The notes: generated by a model not told the origin, from the letters alone. 64,000 bases of DNA from Aureisphaera galaxeae (GCF_028561275.1 NZ_JAQQTF010000018.1:62001-126000), one strand, 5' to 3'. Shown: positions 10,083 through 19,395, counted from the stretch's first letter. Numbers and translations: made by a program.

Positions 10083-11210
10083 ATGAATCTATTTAATGTA
10101 TATCCATTGTTCGATATCACACCCGTAAAAGGGAATGATGTCCACGTTTATGACGAGAAAGGAGCTGAATATCTGGACTTATATGGAGGCCACGCGGTAA
10201 TTTCTGTTGGGCATTCGCATCCTATCTATGTGAAGAACCTAAGCGATCAATTAAGTAAGTTGGGATTTTACAGCAACTCCATTCAAAACCCTTTACAACA
10301 GAGGTTAGCCAACGCTTTGGGAGCATTATCTGGCTGTGAAGACTATCAATTATTTTTGTGCAATTCTGGGGCTGAAGCCAATGAAAATGCTTTAAAATTA
10401 GCTTCTTTTCACACAGGCAAAAGCAAGGTGATCGCCTTTAAAAATGGCTTTCACGGAAGAACCTCAGCTGCCGTCGCTGCCACCGACAACCCAAACATTG
10501 TTGCACCGATCAATGCCCAACAGGCAGTAGACCTATTGCCCCTTGGGGACTTGGAGGCCTTAGAAAAATCGTTGCAGCACAAGGATGTATGCGCCATCAT
10601 TGTGGAATGCATCCAAGGGATTGGAGGATTGGATGAAAGCACCACAACATTTTATCAAGGTGTAGCAAAGCTTTCCAAAAAATATGGAGCATTGTTCATT
10701 GTGGATGAAGTTCAGTCTGGGTTTGGAAGAACGGGGGATTTCTTTGCCTTTCAGAAGCATGACATCCAACCCGATATTATTTCCATGGCCAAGGGAATGG
10801 GAAATGGTTTTCCTGTTGGAGGTATTCTTATTCATCCGGACATAGAAGCCTCTTTTGGCTTATTGGGCACCACCTTTGGCGGAAATCACCTCGCCTGTGC
10901 CGCTTCTTTGTCGGTATTGGAAGTTTTGAAACAAGATGAGCTTTTGAAAAATGTGAAAGACATCTCGGATTACTTCTTTAGCAAAGCACAAACCCTTCCC
11001 GAGATAAAAAACGTAAAAGGAAGAGGGCTTATGTTGGGATTGGAGTTCGATTTTCCTGTGGCCGATCTCCGAAAAAAACTCATTTACGAGCATCGCATTT
11101 TTACGGGAAGTGCCAAAAATCCGAAGCTTCTGCGGATTCTTCCGCCGTTGACCATTCAGAAGAAACACATAGATCACTTTTTTAACGCCTTGAAAAAAGC
11201 ACTACCATGA
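10083..11210 (+). CDS. argD: N-acylornithine aminotransferase
   Basis: 375 residues, class III PLP aminotransferase. Visible are NSGAEAN (94-100), FHGRTSA (123-129), the cofactor Asp208 in FIVDEVQSGFGRTG and the PLP Lys237 in SMAKGMGNG. It converts the N-acylglutamate semialdehyde to N-acylornithine using glutamate. It overlaps argF' by four bases. The operon position between argC and the carbamoyltransferase favours the arginine pathway over catabolic ornithine transamination. Confidence 0.95.
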   Translation: MNLFNVYPLFDITPVKGNDVHVYDEKGAEYLDLYGGHAVISVGHSHPIYVKNLSDQLSKLGFYSNSIQNPLQQRLANALGALSGCEDYQLFLCNSGAEANENALKLASFHTGKSKVIAFKNGFHGRTSAAVAATDNPNIVAPINAQQAVDLLPLGDLEALEKSLQHKDVCAIIVECIQGIGGLDESTTTFYQGVAKLSKKYGALFIVDEVQSGFGRTGDFFAFQKHDIQPDIISMAKGMGNGFPVGGILIHPDIEASFGLLGTTFGGNHLACAASLSVLEVLKQDELLKNVKDISDYFFSKAQTLPEIKNVKGRGLMLGLEFDFPVADLRKKLIYEHRIFTGSAKNPKLLRILPPLTIQKKHIDHFFNALKKALP

Positions 11211-12145
11211 AATCCTATATAAACATACACGATTTGGGAACGATTCCCGAAGCCATTGAAAAAGCCATTGCACTGAAAGAAAAGCCACATGCTCATCCTT
11301 CGTTGGGAAAGCACAAGACACTGGTCATGCTATTTTTCAACGCTAGTTTACGAACCCGATTAAGCACCGAAAAAGCGGCTCGAAACTTAGGTATGGATGC
11401 CATGGTACTAAACCTTAGCGATGCATGGAATCTGGAATATGAGGACGGCAGTATCATGAACCTTAACACCGCAGAACATGTAAAGGAAGCTGCCAAGGTG
11501 ATTTCGCAGTATGCGGATATCATTGCGATTAGGGCCTTTCCTAGCCTGAGTGACAAACAAAAAGACGAAGCAGAACAGGTGTTGACCAACTTTGCCAAGT
11601 ATGCCACGGTTCCTGTCGTGAACTTAGAAAGTGCAACGGCACATCCCCTACAGGCCTTTGCCGATGCTATTACCGTAGAAGAATTCAAAATACGAAAGCG
11701 ACCCAAAGTGGTTTTGTCATGGGCGCCACATCCTAAGGCATTGCCGCAATCGGTAGCGAATTCTTTTGTGCGAATGATGAAGGAACTAGATATAGAATTC
11801 TCCATCACGCATCCGGAAGGATATGAGTTGCATCCCAAAATCACGGAAGGGATTCCCGTTCATTACGATCAGGAAGAGGCATTAGAAAATGCCGACTTCG
11901 TATACACTAAGAACTGGAGTAGTTATTCGGACTATGGACAAATCCTGTCTACAGATTCCAACTGGATGATTACCCAAAATAAGTTGGGAAAAGCAAAGTT
12001 TATGCATTGCCTTCCCGTACGAAGGAATGTAGTGGTGGAAGATGCTGTGTTGGATGGAGAAAATTCCATTGTTATAGAACAAGCCAACAACCGAACCTAT
12101 GCTGCTCAATTTGTACTTAAGAACATCCTTGAAACTATATCATGA
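11207..12145 (+). CDS. argF': N-acyl-L-ornithine carbamoyltransferase (AOTC/SOTC family)
   Basis: 312 residues. The carbamoyl phosphate motif is SLRTR (47-51) rather than the STRTR of ordinary ornithine transcarbamylase, and HCLPVRRN is at 267-274. Both match the branch that acts on acylated ornithine (N-acetyl in Xanthomonas, N-succinyl in Bacteroides). The published discriminating position, Glu92 in acetyl enzymes and Pro90 in succinyl enzymes, aligns by eye with Ala89 here (NLNTAEHV), so the acyl preference cannot be read off. It overlaps argD and argB by ATGA. Product: N-acylcitrulline. Confidence 0.93.
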   Translation: MKSYINIHDLGTIPEAIEKAIALKEKPHAHPSLGKHKTLVMLFFNASLRTRLSTEKAARNLGMDAMVLNLSDAWNLEYEDGSIMNLNTAEHVKEAAKVISQYADIIAIRAFPSLSDKQKDEAEQVLTNFAKYATVPVVNLESATAHPLQAFADAITVEEFKIRKRPKVVLSWAPHPKALPQSVANSFVRMMKELDIEFSITHPEGYELHPKITEGIPVHYDQEEALENADFVYTKNWSSYSDYGQILSTDSNWMITQNKLGKAKFMHCLPVRRNVVVEDAVLDGENSIVIEQANNRTYAAQFVLKNILETIS

Positions 12146-12918
12146 AAACACTGAAAGTTGTAAAAATAGGAGGAAATATCATTGACGATGCCGCAAAACT
12201 AAACCCCTTTTTAGCCTCCTTTGCCGCCATAAAGGGTCCAAAAATCCTAGTCCATGGAGGTGGAAAATTAGCGACACAATGGATCGAGAAAATGAATGTC
12301 CCCGTTAAAATGATCGATGGCCGAAGAGTGACCAATCTACAAACGCTGGACGTCGTTACCATGATCTATGGTGGGAAAATAAACAAATCCATCGTGGCAC
12401 AATTACAGGCAAACGATTGCAATGCTTTGGGTTTTTCCGGTGCCGATGGAAATACCATCCTTGCCCAGAAAAGACCGATACGGGATGTAGATTACGGATT
12501 TGTGGGTGATATAATCAGGGTAAATACAGAAGTGATAAAGCCATTGCTGTCGCAAGATATTACCCTTGCTTTCTGTGCCCTATCCCATGACGGTAAAGGT
12601 CAACTTCTCAATACCAATGCAGATACTATAGCATCAGAGTTAGCCACTGCGTTATCTAAAGATTTTGAGGTGGAACTGTATTACTGTTTTGAGAAGAAAG
12701 GAGTCCTTAGAAATGTGGACGATGATGATTCAGTAATCGAATGCATTGACGCATCAGCCTATAAGAACTTGCGCGCGCAGAAAATCATAGCAGACGGAAT
12801 GATTCCTAAGCTCACCAATTGTTTTGATGCCCTCGATAAAAATGTACATAAGGTTTGCATCGGGAATACTGGTATGTTGTTTCAACCGAATTCAAAATTC
12901 ACAAACGTAATAAAATGA
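12142..12918 (+). CDS. argB: N-acylglutamate kinase
   Basis: 258 residues, amino acid kinase fold. The N-terminal VKIGGNIIDD (7-16) and LVHGGGKLA (about 36-44) are the phosphate-binding segments, and a C-terminal KIIADGMIPKL segment matches the family. It phosphorylates N-acylglutamate and is the usual feedback point. It overlaps both argF' and argE by ATGA. Confidence 0.95.
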   Translation: MKTLKVVKIGGNIIDDAAKLNPFLASFAAIKGPKILVHGGGKLATQWIEKMNVPVKMIDGRRVTNLQTLDVVTMIYGGKINKSIVAQLQANDCNALGFSGADGNTILAQKRPIRDVDYGFVGDIIRVNTEVIKPLLSQDITLAFCALSHDGKGQLLNTNADTIASELATALSKDFEVELYYCFEKKGVLRNVDDDDSVIECIDASAYKNLRAQKIIADGMIPKLTNCFDALDKNVHKVCIGNTGMLFQPNSKFTNVIK

Positions 12919-13997
12919 CACAAGAGAAATTAACTCAAAACGCCATATCGCTGCTCAAGCAATTAATCGCGACCCCGTCGTTTTCTTCTGAAGAAGATGG
13001 AACTGCCTTACGTATTGAAAAGTGGTTTCAGGCGCACAATGTTGCCTATGAAAGGACACAAAATAATGTTTGGGCCGTAAATATGCACTTCGATCGCAAC
13101 AAGCCCACATTATTATTGAATTCTCACCACGACACGGTTCGTCCCAATAGTGGGTATACGAAGGATCCCTTCAAAGCAATTGAAGAAAATGGAAAATTGT
13201 ATGGCCTGGGAAGCAATGATGCCGGAGGTTGTTTGGTTTCCTTGTTGGCTACCTTCATTCATTTTTATTCGAAAGAAGACTTGCGATACAATTTGGTAAT
13301 GGTGGCCTCTGCTGAAGAAGAAAGTAGCGGGCCGAATGGACTGAATAGCATGCTTTCCGTTATTCCGGACATAGACGTGGCCATTGTTGGGGAACCTACC
13401 TTAATGCAATTGGCCGTGGCTGAAAAAGGACTTGTCGTGTTCGATGCCGAAGTACAAGGAACTCCAGGTCATGCTGCACATCCCAATAACGATAACGCCA
13501 TTTATAACACCATTGAGGTTCTTGAGTGGTTTCAGGAGTATAGATTTGAGAAAACCTCTCCTACGTTGGGTGATGTAAAAATGACGGTGACACAAATTGA
13601 AGCAGGGAAACAGCACAATGCGATTCCGGCGAAGGTGAATTTGGTAATAGATGTACGTGTAAATGATCAATATAGCAATTCTGAGATAGCGCATATTTTG
13701 GAGAAGGAGTCTCCATGTTCCCCTATCGTTCCCAGAAGCCTTCGATTAAATTCATCTTCCATTCCCCTGGATCATGAATTGGTACAATCTGGAATTTCCT
13801 TGGGAAGAAAAACCTATGGCTCGCCTACCTTATCGGACCAATCGGTGCTTCAATGCCCTTCATTAAAAATGGGGCCCGGGGATAGCACACGATCGCATAC
13901 GGCCGATGAATTTATTTACCTCCGTGAAATCGAAGAGGGCATTGATATATACATTCAGTTATTGGAAAAAATACTATTTAAAAAAGAAGAGAAATGA
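12915..13997 (+). CDS. argE: M20-family deacylase, N-acylcitrulline/N-acylornithine hydrolase
   Basis: 360 residues from ATG 12915, whose ATGA overlaps the argB stop; a longer frame opens at 12855 inside argB but the overlap start fits the operon pattern. Metal site residues of the M20 family are visible: LNSHHDT (69-74), GSNDAGG (99-105, bridging Asp102) and SAEEES (132-137, catalytic and metal Glu). The enzyme removes the acyl group. In this pathway the substrate is N-acylcitrulline, giving citrulline for argG. Confidence 0.92.
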   Translation: MTQEKLTQNAISLLKQLIATPSFSSEEDGTALRIEKWFQAHNVAYERTQNNVWAVNMHFDRNKPTLLLNSHHDTVRPNSGYTKDPFKAIEENGKLYGLGSNDAGGCLVSLLATFIHFYSKEDLRYNLVMVASAEEESSGPNGLNSMLSVIPDIDVAIVGEPTLMQLAVAEKGLVVFDAEVQGTPGHAAHPNNDNAIYNTIEVLEWFQEYRFEKTSPTLGDVKMTVTQIEAGKQHNAIPAKVNLVIDVRVNDQYSNSEIAHILEKESPCSPIVPRSLRLNSSSIPLDHELVQSGISLGRKTYGSPTLSDQSVLQCPSLKMGPGDSTRSHTADEFIYLREIEEGIDIYIQLLEKILFKKEEK

Positions 13998-15271
13998 AAC
14001 TTTGGGAAAAAGGATTTGAAATAGACAAACAAATTGAACAATTCACCGTCGGGAATGACCGAGAAATAGATCTTCATATTGCAAAGTATGATATTGCAGC
14101 CTCCTTGGCCCACGCCAAAATGTTGGGTAAAACGGGTATCATATCTCAAACAGAATCCGAACAACTACAAGAAGGTTTGCTAGCGCTAGCAAAACAGGTG
14201 GACTCCAAAACCTTTGTGATTGAGGCACAGTATGAAGATGTGCATTCGAAAATCGAAGCTGAACTAATTCAGAAATATGGCGATGTTGGCAAAAAGATAC
14301 ATACCGCTCGATCCAGAAACGATCAGGTGTTGGTGGCCCTTCAATTGTATTACAAAGAAAACCTGCTTGCCATAAAAACGTTGACCAAAAGCTTCTTCGA
14401 AACCTTATTGAATCTTGCCGAAACCCATAAAGATACTTTGTTGCCTGGGTATACACACTTGCAAGTTGCTATGCCGTCTTCCTTCGGACTTTGGTTTTCT
14501 GCCTATGCCGAAGTTTTAATCGATGATGTGCAATTACTGAATGCTGCCTTAAGAACGGTAGATCAAAATCCGTTGGGATCGGCGGCTGGGTATGGTAGCT
14601 CCTTCTCCATCGACAGGGAATTCACGACGAAAGAAATGGGCTTCCAAACCCTTAAGTACAATGTGGTGGCCGCACAAATGGGTCGGGGGAAAAACGAAAG
14701 GACCCTTGCTGCTGTCTTGGGAAGTTTGGCCAATACCCTATCGCGTTTTGCCATGGACATTTGTTTGTATTTGAGTCAGAATTTCGGATTCATTTCCTTT
14801 CCAGATACCTTGACCACGGGTAGTAGCATTATGCCTCATAAAAAGAATCCCGATGTGTTTGAACTGATCCGAGGGAAATGCAATAAAATTCAGGCGTTGC
14901 AGACCGAAATGATTTTAATTACCAACAATCTTCCCAGTGGGTATCATAGGGACTTTCAGCTATTGAAAGAAAACATGATCGGGGCCATTGAGGAGATGAA
15001 AGCCACACTGTCCATATTCAATCATTGTATGCAACAGATTCAGGTTGTTGATATTGATATGAATGACGAAAAGTACAAATACCTTTTCACAGTAGATGCT
15101 ATCAATTCGCTGGTTGAAAGTGGAACTAGCTTTAGGGAAGCTTATAAAAAAGTAGGAACCCAAATTGAAGAAGGGACCTACCGATCGGGACCTCCGAAAA
15201 AGCATACACATATGGGAAGTACTGGGAATCTCTGTTTACAGGAAATTCGTAGGAAATGGGACAAGGTATAA
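13994..15271 (+). CDS. argH: Argininosuccinate lyase
   Basis: 425 residues, a little shorter than the common 450-470. The fumarase-superfamily signature GSSIMPHKKNP is at about 276-286, and HTARSRNDQV near residue 100 is the substrate-binding segment. It splits argininosuccinate into arginine and fumarate and ends the operon. It overlaps argE by ATGA. No strong terminator follows; transcription may continue into the small gene at 15386, which however has its own promoter. Confidence 0.96.
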   Translation: MKLWEKGFEIDKQIEQFTVGNDREIDLHIAKYDIAASLAHAKMLGKTGIISQTESEQLQEGLLALAKQVDSKTFVIEAQYEDVHSKIEAELIQKYGDVGKKIHTARSRNDQVLVALQLYYKENLLAIKTLTKSFFETLLNLAETHKDTLLPGYTHLQVAMPSSFGLWFSAYAEVLIDDVQLLNAALRTVDQNPLGSAAGYGSSFSIDREFTTKEMGFQTLKYNVVAAQMGRGKNERTLAAVLGSLANTLSRFAMDICLYLSQNFGFISFPDTLTTGSSIMPHKKNPDVFELIRGKCNKIQALQTEMILITNNLPSGYHRDFQLLKENMIGAIEEMKATLSIFNHCMQQIQVVDIDMNDEKYKYLFTVDAINSLVESGTSFREAYKKVGTQIEEGTYRSGPPKKHTHMGSTGNLCLQEIRRKWDKV

Positions 15272-15318
15272 ATAGCTGTTAAATTACTCTTAAATGCAAG
15301 TATAGCAGCCTTTTAAGC

Positions 15319-15349
15319 TTGTATAGATGACATTTGGATTGTATATTTG
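15319..15349 (+). promoter_or_regulatory. Strong promoter for the 73-aa gene
   Basis: TTG at 15319-15321, a 20-base spacer and TATATTTG at 15342-15349 match the Bacteroidota consensus exactly. The ATG at 15386 is 36 bases beyond. Confidence 0.75.
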
Positions 15350-15385
15350 TTTAATAATTTATCATATTACTTAAACAAAATAGTT

Positions 15386-15607
15386 ATGGATTTACTTTTA
15401 AGAGCAGAAGAATTCGAAAAAAGAAAAATGAGCCATATGTCTACCAGTGATAGGGTAAAAGCTTCACGAGAGGCAAAAGAATTAGTACTATCCATCAATA
15501 AAATCTACAAGGCCACGAAGAATCCCAAATTGATGGATATTATGAAAAGGATTACCGTGAAAAAAAGAAAAATTGAAAAACGCATAAAGGGAATGCCCCT
15601 CATTTAG
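15386..15607 (+). CDS. Small basic helical protein, 73 aa, unknown function
   Basis: Starts at ATG 15386; an in-frame ATG at 15347 lies inside the promoter's expected start region and is unlikely. The protein is helical and rich in Lys, Arg and Glu, with a very basic C-terminal third (KRITVKKRKIEKRIKG). No signal peptide or membrane segment. The composition suggests nucleic acid or ribosome contact, but I recognise no family. It has its own consensus promoter and a terminator, so it is an independent unit. Confidence 0.75.
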   Translation: MDLLLRAEEFEKRKMSHMSTSDRVKASREAKELVLSINKIYKATKNPKLMDIMKRITVKKRKIEKRIKGMPLI

Positions 15608-15634
15608 TCTCCCTCTAAGGAAAATTCTAAGGTC

Positions 15635-15670
15635 ATCCTCCTAATCATTCAAGTGGATAGGAGGATTTTT
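15635..15670 (+). terminator. Terminator after the 73-aa gene
   Basis: ATCCTCCTA (15635-15643) pairs with TAGGAGGAT (15658-15666), followed by TTTT. It lies at the 3' end of the convergent gene and overlaps its stop. Confidence 0.8.
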
Positions 15671-16703
15671 ACATATTACCATCTTCAATAGCATGGGCCG
15701 AAACTACAATACGTTCCACTATTTCCTTCGCTGTGGTCAGTGTAGATAGGTCGGAATTAATCTTTCCATTTTGTCCGGATTGATGTCCATGGCCTATGAG
15801 TTCCATTAAGTAGTACTTTTTACCGTCGTTCAAATCGACCTCAGCTTCGAAAACAATGGAAGGCTGTCCCAATTGTCCCGTCCCATTGTGAAAGACTTCA
15901 TCGTTTGGAAAGTCAAATTCGGAATAGAATTCATTATCGTCGAACGCCACATTGATCTCAATTCTCAAACGAAATTTAGAACGGTGGTTCGTCGAAGAAA
16001 TAAGTTTGAAATTATCGGCTATGGTGGCACCGGCAATAGCATCGGGCAAAGGGTCGTTGCTGGGAGGCACGTACATTCCATCCGCATATACCTTCCCTTT
16101 TTTATGAGACCAAACCGGAAGGGCATTCACCCTTCTGTAATCCCCGCTTGATTGCTTCTTCTCATCAAAACTCTTAAAATTCTCCTTGCTTCGTCCTCCA
16201 AAGAAAAGCCCTCTCGCTGTAGCTTTGGAAACGAACAGGGTTTCCATGTAGTTCCCTTGCATGTCTTCTAACCAAACCGCCATTTGCGGGTGCCAATAAT
16301 GCTCCCCACGGAGCAAGTCCAATGTTAATTGAACCTCTCCAGAGGCACTCATTTCAATTATCTCGTATTCAGACAGGTTTACTTCCTGTTCCGAATTTGC
16401 CTTCAATCGTGCACCATAATCCATCATAGCACCGAACGGTTGTACTTGGAAATAAGCTCCCATTAAAAACAGGGATACGGCCAAGGTAATCAGGACTATC
16501 ATTTTCCCTTTGCTATATACCTTAAGGGATCGGAGATTGTTTTTTAAGTGAAATAGAATGGCCAACGAAAACAGCACCCCAAAGACCGTATGTATGGTGG
16601 CTACCGTACGCGTATATTCGGTAAAATAAGAAAGGAGTCCGGTAATCAATAAAACCACAAAACTCAAGGCGATTGATAGGCTAACGATTTTTCTGAAGGT
16701 CAT
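15669..16703 (-). CDS. Membrane protein with cytochrome b561-like N-terminus and a large periplasmic domain
   Basis: 344 residues. Three hydrophobic helices in the first 105 residues include HTVFGVLFSLAILFHLKNN, a two-His pattern like DUF4405-type small b-cytochrome membrane domains. The rest (about 110-344) is a soluble, probably periplasmic domain that ends with GHGHQSGQNG, and its GEHYWHPQMAVW segment recalls DUF2271-like proteins beside flavin or heme systems. Function unknown; an electron-transfer or metal role is only a guess. It is followed on the same strand by nothing, and the Cys/His-rich gene lies 82 bases upstream. Confidence 0.6.
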   Translation of the reverse strand: MTFRKIVSLSIALSFVVLLITGLLSYFTEYTRTVATIHTVFGVLFSLAILFHLKNNLRSLKVYSKGKMIVLITLAVSLFLMGAYFQVQPFGAMMDYGARLKANSEQEVNLSEYEIIEMSASGEVQLTLDLLRGEHYWHPQMAVWLEDMQGNYMETLFVSKATARGLFFGGRSKENFKSFDEKKQSSGDYRRVNALPVWSHKKGKVYADGMYVPPSNDPLPDAIAGATIADNFKLISSTNHRSKFRLRIEINVAFDDNEFYSEFDFPNDEVFHNGTGQLGQPSIVFEAEVDLNDGKKYYLMELIGHGHQSGQNGKINSDLSTLTTAKEIVERIVVSAHAIEDGNM

Positions 16704-16784
16704 TTTGCTTTGCGATTTACTTTGAAGAAAACAAGGACCCCCAACGGCTCATTGAAGATCCTTGTGGCTTTGATTGAAGAAGCA

Positions 16785-17315
16785 TTATAAATGCCCCATG
16801 AGGTCCTGAACTCTTTGCATCAAATACTGAACCTTCTTGGCTTTGTTTTCGGGGAGACTAAGCTTAGGGGCACTATAGGCTGTTCTTTCGGAAAAGGCCT
16901 TTTCCACTTTCTGTATTTCTTTGATTAGGATTTCGAGGCTTTCGTCATCGGTTTTGCCTACTATTCCATGAATGTCGTACGACTTGGCATCGAAGGATGG
17001 ATTTTTCGATTTTTCCATATCGGCCTTTAAGGCAACAAGCTCTGTTCGTAGTTGGGTAATTACCTTGGCTTCTCCATACTTTGTTTTGGCGCCTCTACAG
17101 GCCGATGGAGCGCAGCCCGATGTTAGTTCTTTGCCTGCAACGGCTGTGGTACATTCCACCTTAGCTTTGTCACCTCCGGCGTGATGGGCGGCACATTTGG
17201 CTTCGTCATGGTTTTCTCCTCCACAACATTGTTTCTGAGCCAGGGCACTGGTTCCGAAAAGTAGAAAAGTTCCGAGTAAGGTCGTAAATAACAAGGATTT
17301 AAATTGTGATTTCAT
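16785..17315 (-). CDS. Secreted Cys/His-rich protein
   Basis: 176 residues from ATG 17315; a longer in-frame start at 17366 would put 17 residues before an obvious signal peptide. After the signal (ending SALAQ) comes QCCGGENHDEAKC then HH, and further C and H residues up to about residue 75, a composition typical of metal binding. The C-terminal half is a charged helical domain. The gene is divergent from a two-component system, and the 11-bp tandem repeat between them suggests it is the target. A periplasmic copper- or other metal-responsive protein is a reasonable inference, not shown. Confidence 0.65.
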   Translation of the reverse strand: MKSQFKSLLFTTLLGTFLLFGTSALAQKQCCGGENHDEAKCAAHHAGGDKAKVECTTAVAGKELTSGCAPSACRGAKTKYGEAKVITQLRTELVALKADMEKSKNPSFDAKSYDIHGIVGKTDDESLEILIKEIQKVEKAFSERTAYSAPKLSLPENKAKKVQYLMQRVQDLMGHL

Positions 17316-17394
17316 GGGTTTCAAATTTTTATGATTCATTGTTGAAGACAAAGTAATGGAAGGCAACTAACACTTTGGGTTATAGGGATGTTAT

Positions 17395-17416
17395 ACGAGG
17401 TTAAGACGAGGTTAAG
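17395..17416. promoter_or_regulatory. Tandem 11-bp direct repeat, likely response-regulator site
   Basis: ACGAGGTTAAG occurs twice back to back (17395-17405 and 17406-17416). One-helical-turn spacing of two identical half-sites is typical for OmpR-family dimers. It lies between the divergent Cys/His-rich gene and the kinase gene, just upstream of the kinase -7 element. Confidence 0.65.
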
Positions 17417-17442
17417 ATTCTGAATCGTCTTCAAATTATGGC

Positions 17443-17450
17443 TACATTTG
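17443..17450 (+). promoter_or_regulatory. -7 element of the kinase-regulator operon
   Basis: TACATTTG, an exact TAnnTTTG match six bases before the ATG at 17457. No TTG is correctly spaced upstream; the tandem repeat takes that place. The start of transcription would be at or next to the start codon. Confidence 0.5.
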
Positions 17451-17456
17451 ACCCCA

Positions 17457-18716
17457 ATGAAGCATGGAAAATCATACTGGTTAATCATTATCATTTCGGT
17501 CTTGCTTTTGAGTCTATTGGCCAATCAGATCGTCTATGTATATAAGGCCGCTATGGAGCAGGAAGCCCATTTTAATGATAAGGCCAATATTGCATTGGCA
17601 TCTATTGTAGAAGAAGTTTCCGAGAATAACAAAGTATGCAAAACCATGAATTCTTGTATTAAAGGAGGCAAAGTAGGTTTTTGCAGCCTGTCTTTTAAGG
17701 ACAAAGAGGAATGGCATTTTGTGGATTCCATCGTTCAAAAGAACCTTGCCAAGTCGAATATAGACCTCGCTTACAACTTCGACTTTTGCAGCACCGAACA
17801 CAAAAGCACACAGCTTCCCGACAATAAAGAAACTTTTAGTAAGAACATAGACAATCGCCAGCAAGAATCTGGGCTTATCATGTATTTGGAATTTCCCAGT
17901 AAATCAAAATACGTTCTAAAACAGATGGGGCCTGCCTTTGTCTCTTCCCTACTCATCATCATCTTGCTCACCATTATCTTTATCGTAGTTTTCCGTTTCT
18001 ACATTCGGGAAAAAAGGAATGCGGAGCGCACCCGGGATTTTTTAAATACCATGACCCACGAATTTAAGACACCGCTCGCCAATATCTCTTTTGCCAATAA
18101 TATGCTGGCTCGAAGTGCTTCGGAACTGGATACGGAGAAAATCCAAAAGTACACGGAGATCATCCGGTCGGAAAACGACAAAATCGTAAAGAACAGTGAA
18201 GACATCCTTGAAATGGCGAGACAGGAGTACGATCTGAGCAAAGTGCAAGAAGAAATCATTAATGTGCATGAGCTCCTTGCAGAGCTTAAAAGCACCTTCT
18301 TATCTGCAAATCCAGATATTGCTTTCAACCTAAATTTTAGCGCCCACCAACCTTTTGTTCATGGAAAGATGTCCTTTTTAGGGAATGCGATTTCCAACAT
18401 CATTGATAATGCAATAAAGTACTCGAAATTGGTTCCGGAAATTCAGATTTCGACTTCCAATGATCCTGACAATGGAGCCCTTCTCATCGCTATTGAAGAC
18501 AATGGTATTGGCATTCACAAAAAAAACCAGCTAGCCGTTTTCGATAAGTTTTATCGGGTATCTACGGGAGATCAGCATGATGTGAAAGGATTTGGTCTTG
18601 GTTTGGCCTATGTAAAACAAATCATTGAGCATATGAAGGGTACAGTTTCCTTGAAAAGCCATGTAGGGAAAGGTTCTGTCTTTACCTTAAAACTTCCTTC
18701 TTCCCATGCCTCTTAA
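17457..18716 (+). CDS. Membrane sensor histidine kinase
   Basis: 419 residues from ATG 17457 (the frame also has TTG at 17448). Two membrane segments (about 8-28 and 158-180) flank a periplasmic sensor of about 125 residues that contains several Cys (CKTMNSC, GFCSL, FDFC), unusual for this class and possibly metal- or redox-sensing. HisKA follows directly, with His201 in MTHEFKTPL; there is no HAMP domain. The HATPase domain has NAIKYS, EDNGIGI and GFGLGLAY. The stop overlaps the response regulator start. It probably controls the divergent Cys/His-rich gene. Confidence 0.93.
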   Translation: MKHGKSYWLIIIISVLLLSLLANQIVYVYKAAMEQEAHFNDKANIALASIVEEVSENNKVCKTMNSCIKGGKVGFCSLSFKDKEEWHFVDSIVQKNLAKSNIDLAYNFDFCSTEHKSTQLPDNKETFSKNIDNRQQESGLIMYLEFPSKSKYVLKQMGPAFVSSLLIIILLTIIFIVVFRFYIREKRNAERTRDFLNTMTHEFKTPLANISFANNMLARSASELDTEKIQKYTEIIRSENDKIVKNSEDILEMARQEYDLSKVQEEIINVHELLAELKSTFLSANPDIAFNLNFSAHQPFVHGKMSFLGNAISNIIDNAIKYSKLVPEIQISTSNDPDNGALLIAIEDNGIGIHKKNQLAVFDKFYRVSTGDQHDVKGFGLGLAYVKQIIEHMKGTVSLKSHVGKGSVFTLKLPSSHAS

Positions 18717-19395
18717 ATCTAGAATATTGCTGGTTGAAGATGACACCAACCTCGGTTTCATGCTCATGGAATACCTAGAGACCAATGGGTTTGAAACAAA
18801 ACTATATCGGGATGGGGAATCGGGTTATAGAGCCTATTCGGAAGGAAATTACGACTTGTGTGTTTTAGATCTTATGCTACCTAAAATGGATGGTTTTACC
18901 TTGGCACAAAAGATCCGGGAGGATGAAGTAAAAACCCCCATCATCATGCTTACGGCCCGATCCATGGATGAAGACAAAATAAAGGGGTTTAAAATCGGGG
19001 TCGATGATTATGTTACGAAACCCTTCAACGAAGAGGAATTGGTGTATCGCATCAATGCTATTCTAAGTAGATATCAACCCGAAGCTCCTTCACACCCCGA
19101 GGAATTTTCCATAGGTGGCTTTACCCTTGACACCAGTAGCCTATCCCTGAATGGATTTGGTCTATCCCAAAGATTGACTAAGAAGGAATTCGAGGTTCTG
19201 TTATTACTTTGCCTTGAAAAAAACAAGATCGTGAAACGTTCGAAAATACTTGAGGATGTTTGGGGCGAAGACGACTATTTCACAGGACGCAGTCTGGATG
19301 TTTTTGTAAGTAAATTGCGGAAGTACCTTCAAAAAGACACTTCTGTTTGTATTGAAACCGTCCCAAATGTGGGGCTTATGCTTAAGACGGAATAA
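18706..19395 (+). CDS. OmpR-family response regulator
   Basis: 229 residues. The receiver domain has the acidic pocket VEDD near residue 10, phospho-acceptor Asp55 in VLDLMLPKMDG, and the switch Lys in YVTKPF. A winged-helix DNA-binding domain occupies about 130-229 and ends with the usual IETVPNVGLML segment. Translationally coupled to the kinase (11-base overlap). The 11-bp tandem repeat upstream of the pair is the obvious candidate binding site. Confidence 0.95.
   Translation: MPLKSRILLVEDDTNLGFMLMEYLETNGFETKLYRDGESGYRAYSEGNYDLCVLDLMLPKMDGFTLAQKIREDEVKTPIIMLTARSMDEDKIKGFKIGVDDYVTKPFNEEELVYRINAILSRYQPEAPSHPEEFSIGGFTLDTSSLSLNGFGLSQRLTKKEFEVLLLLCLEKNKIVKRSKILEDVWGEDDYFTGRSLDVFVSKLRKYLQKDTSVCIETVPNVGLMLKTE

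Noticed and set aside
11293-11844. 183-codon open frame opposite argF'
   Set aside because: Shadow of a well-supported gene; Ser/Cys-rich translation without domain features.
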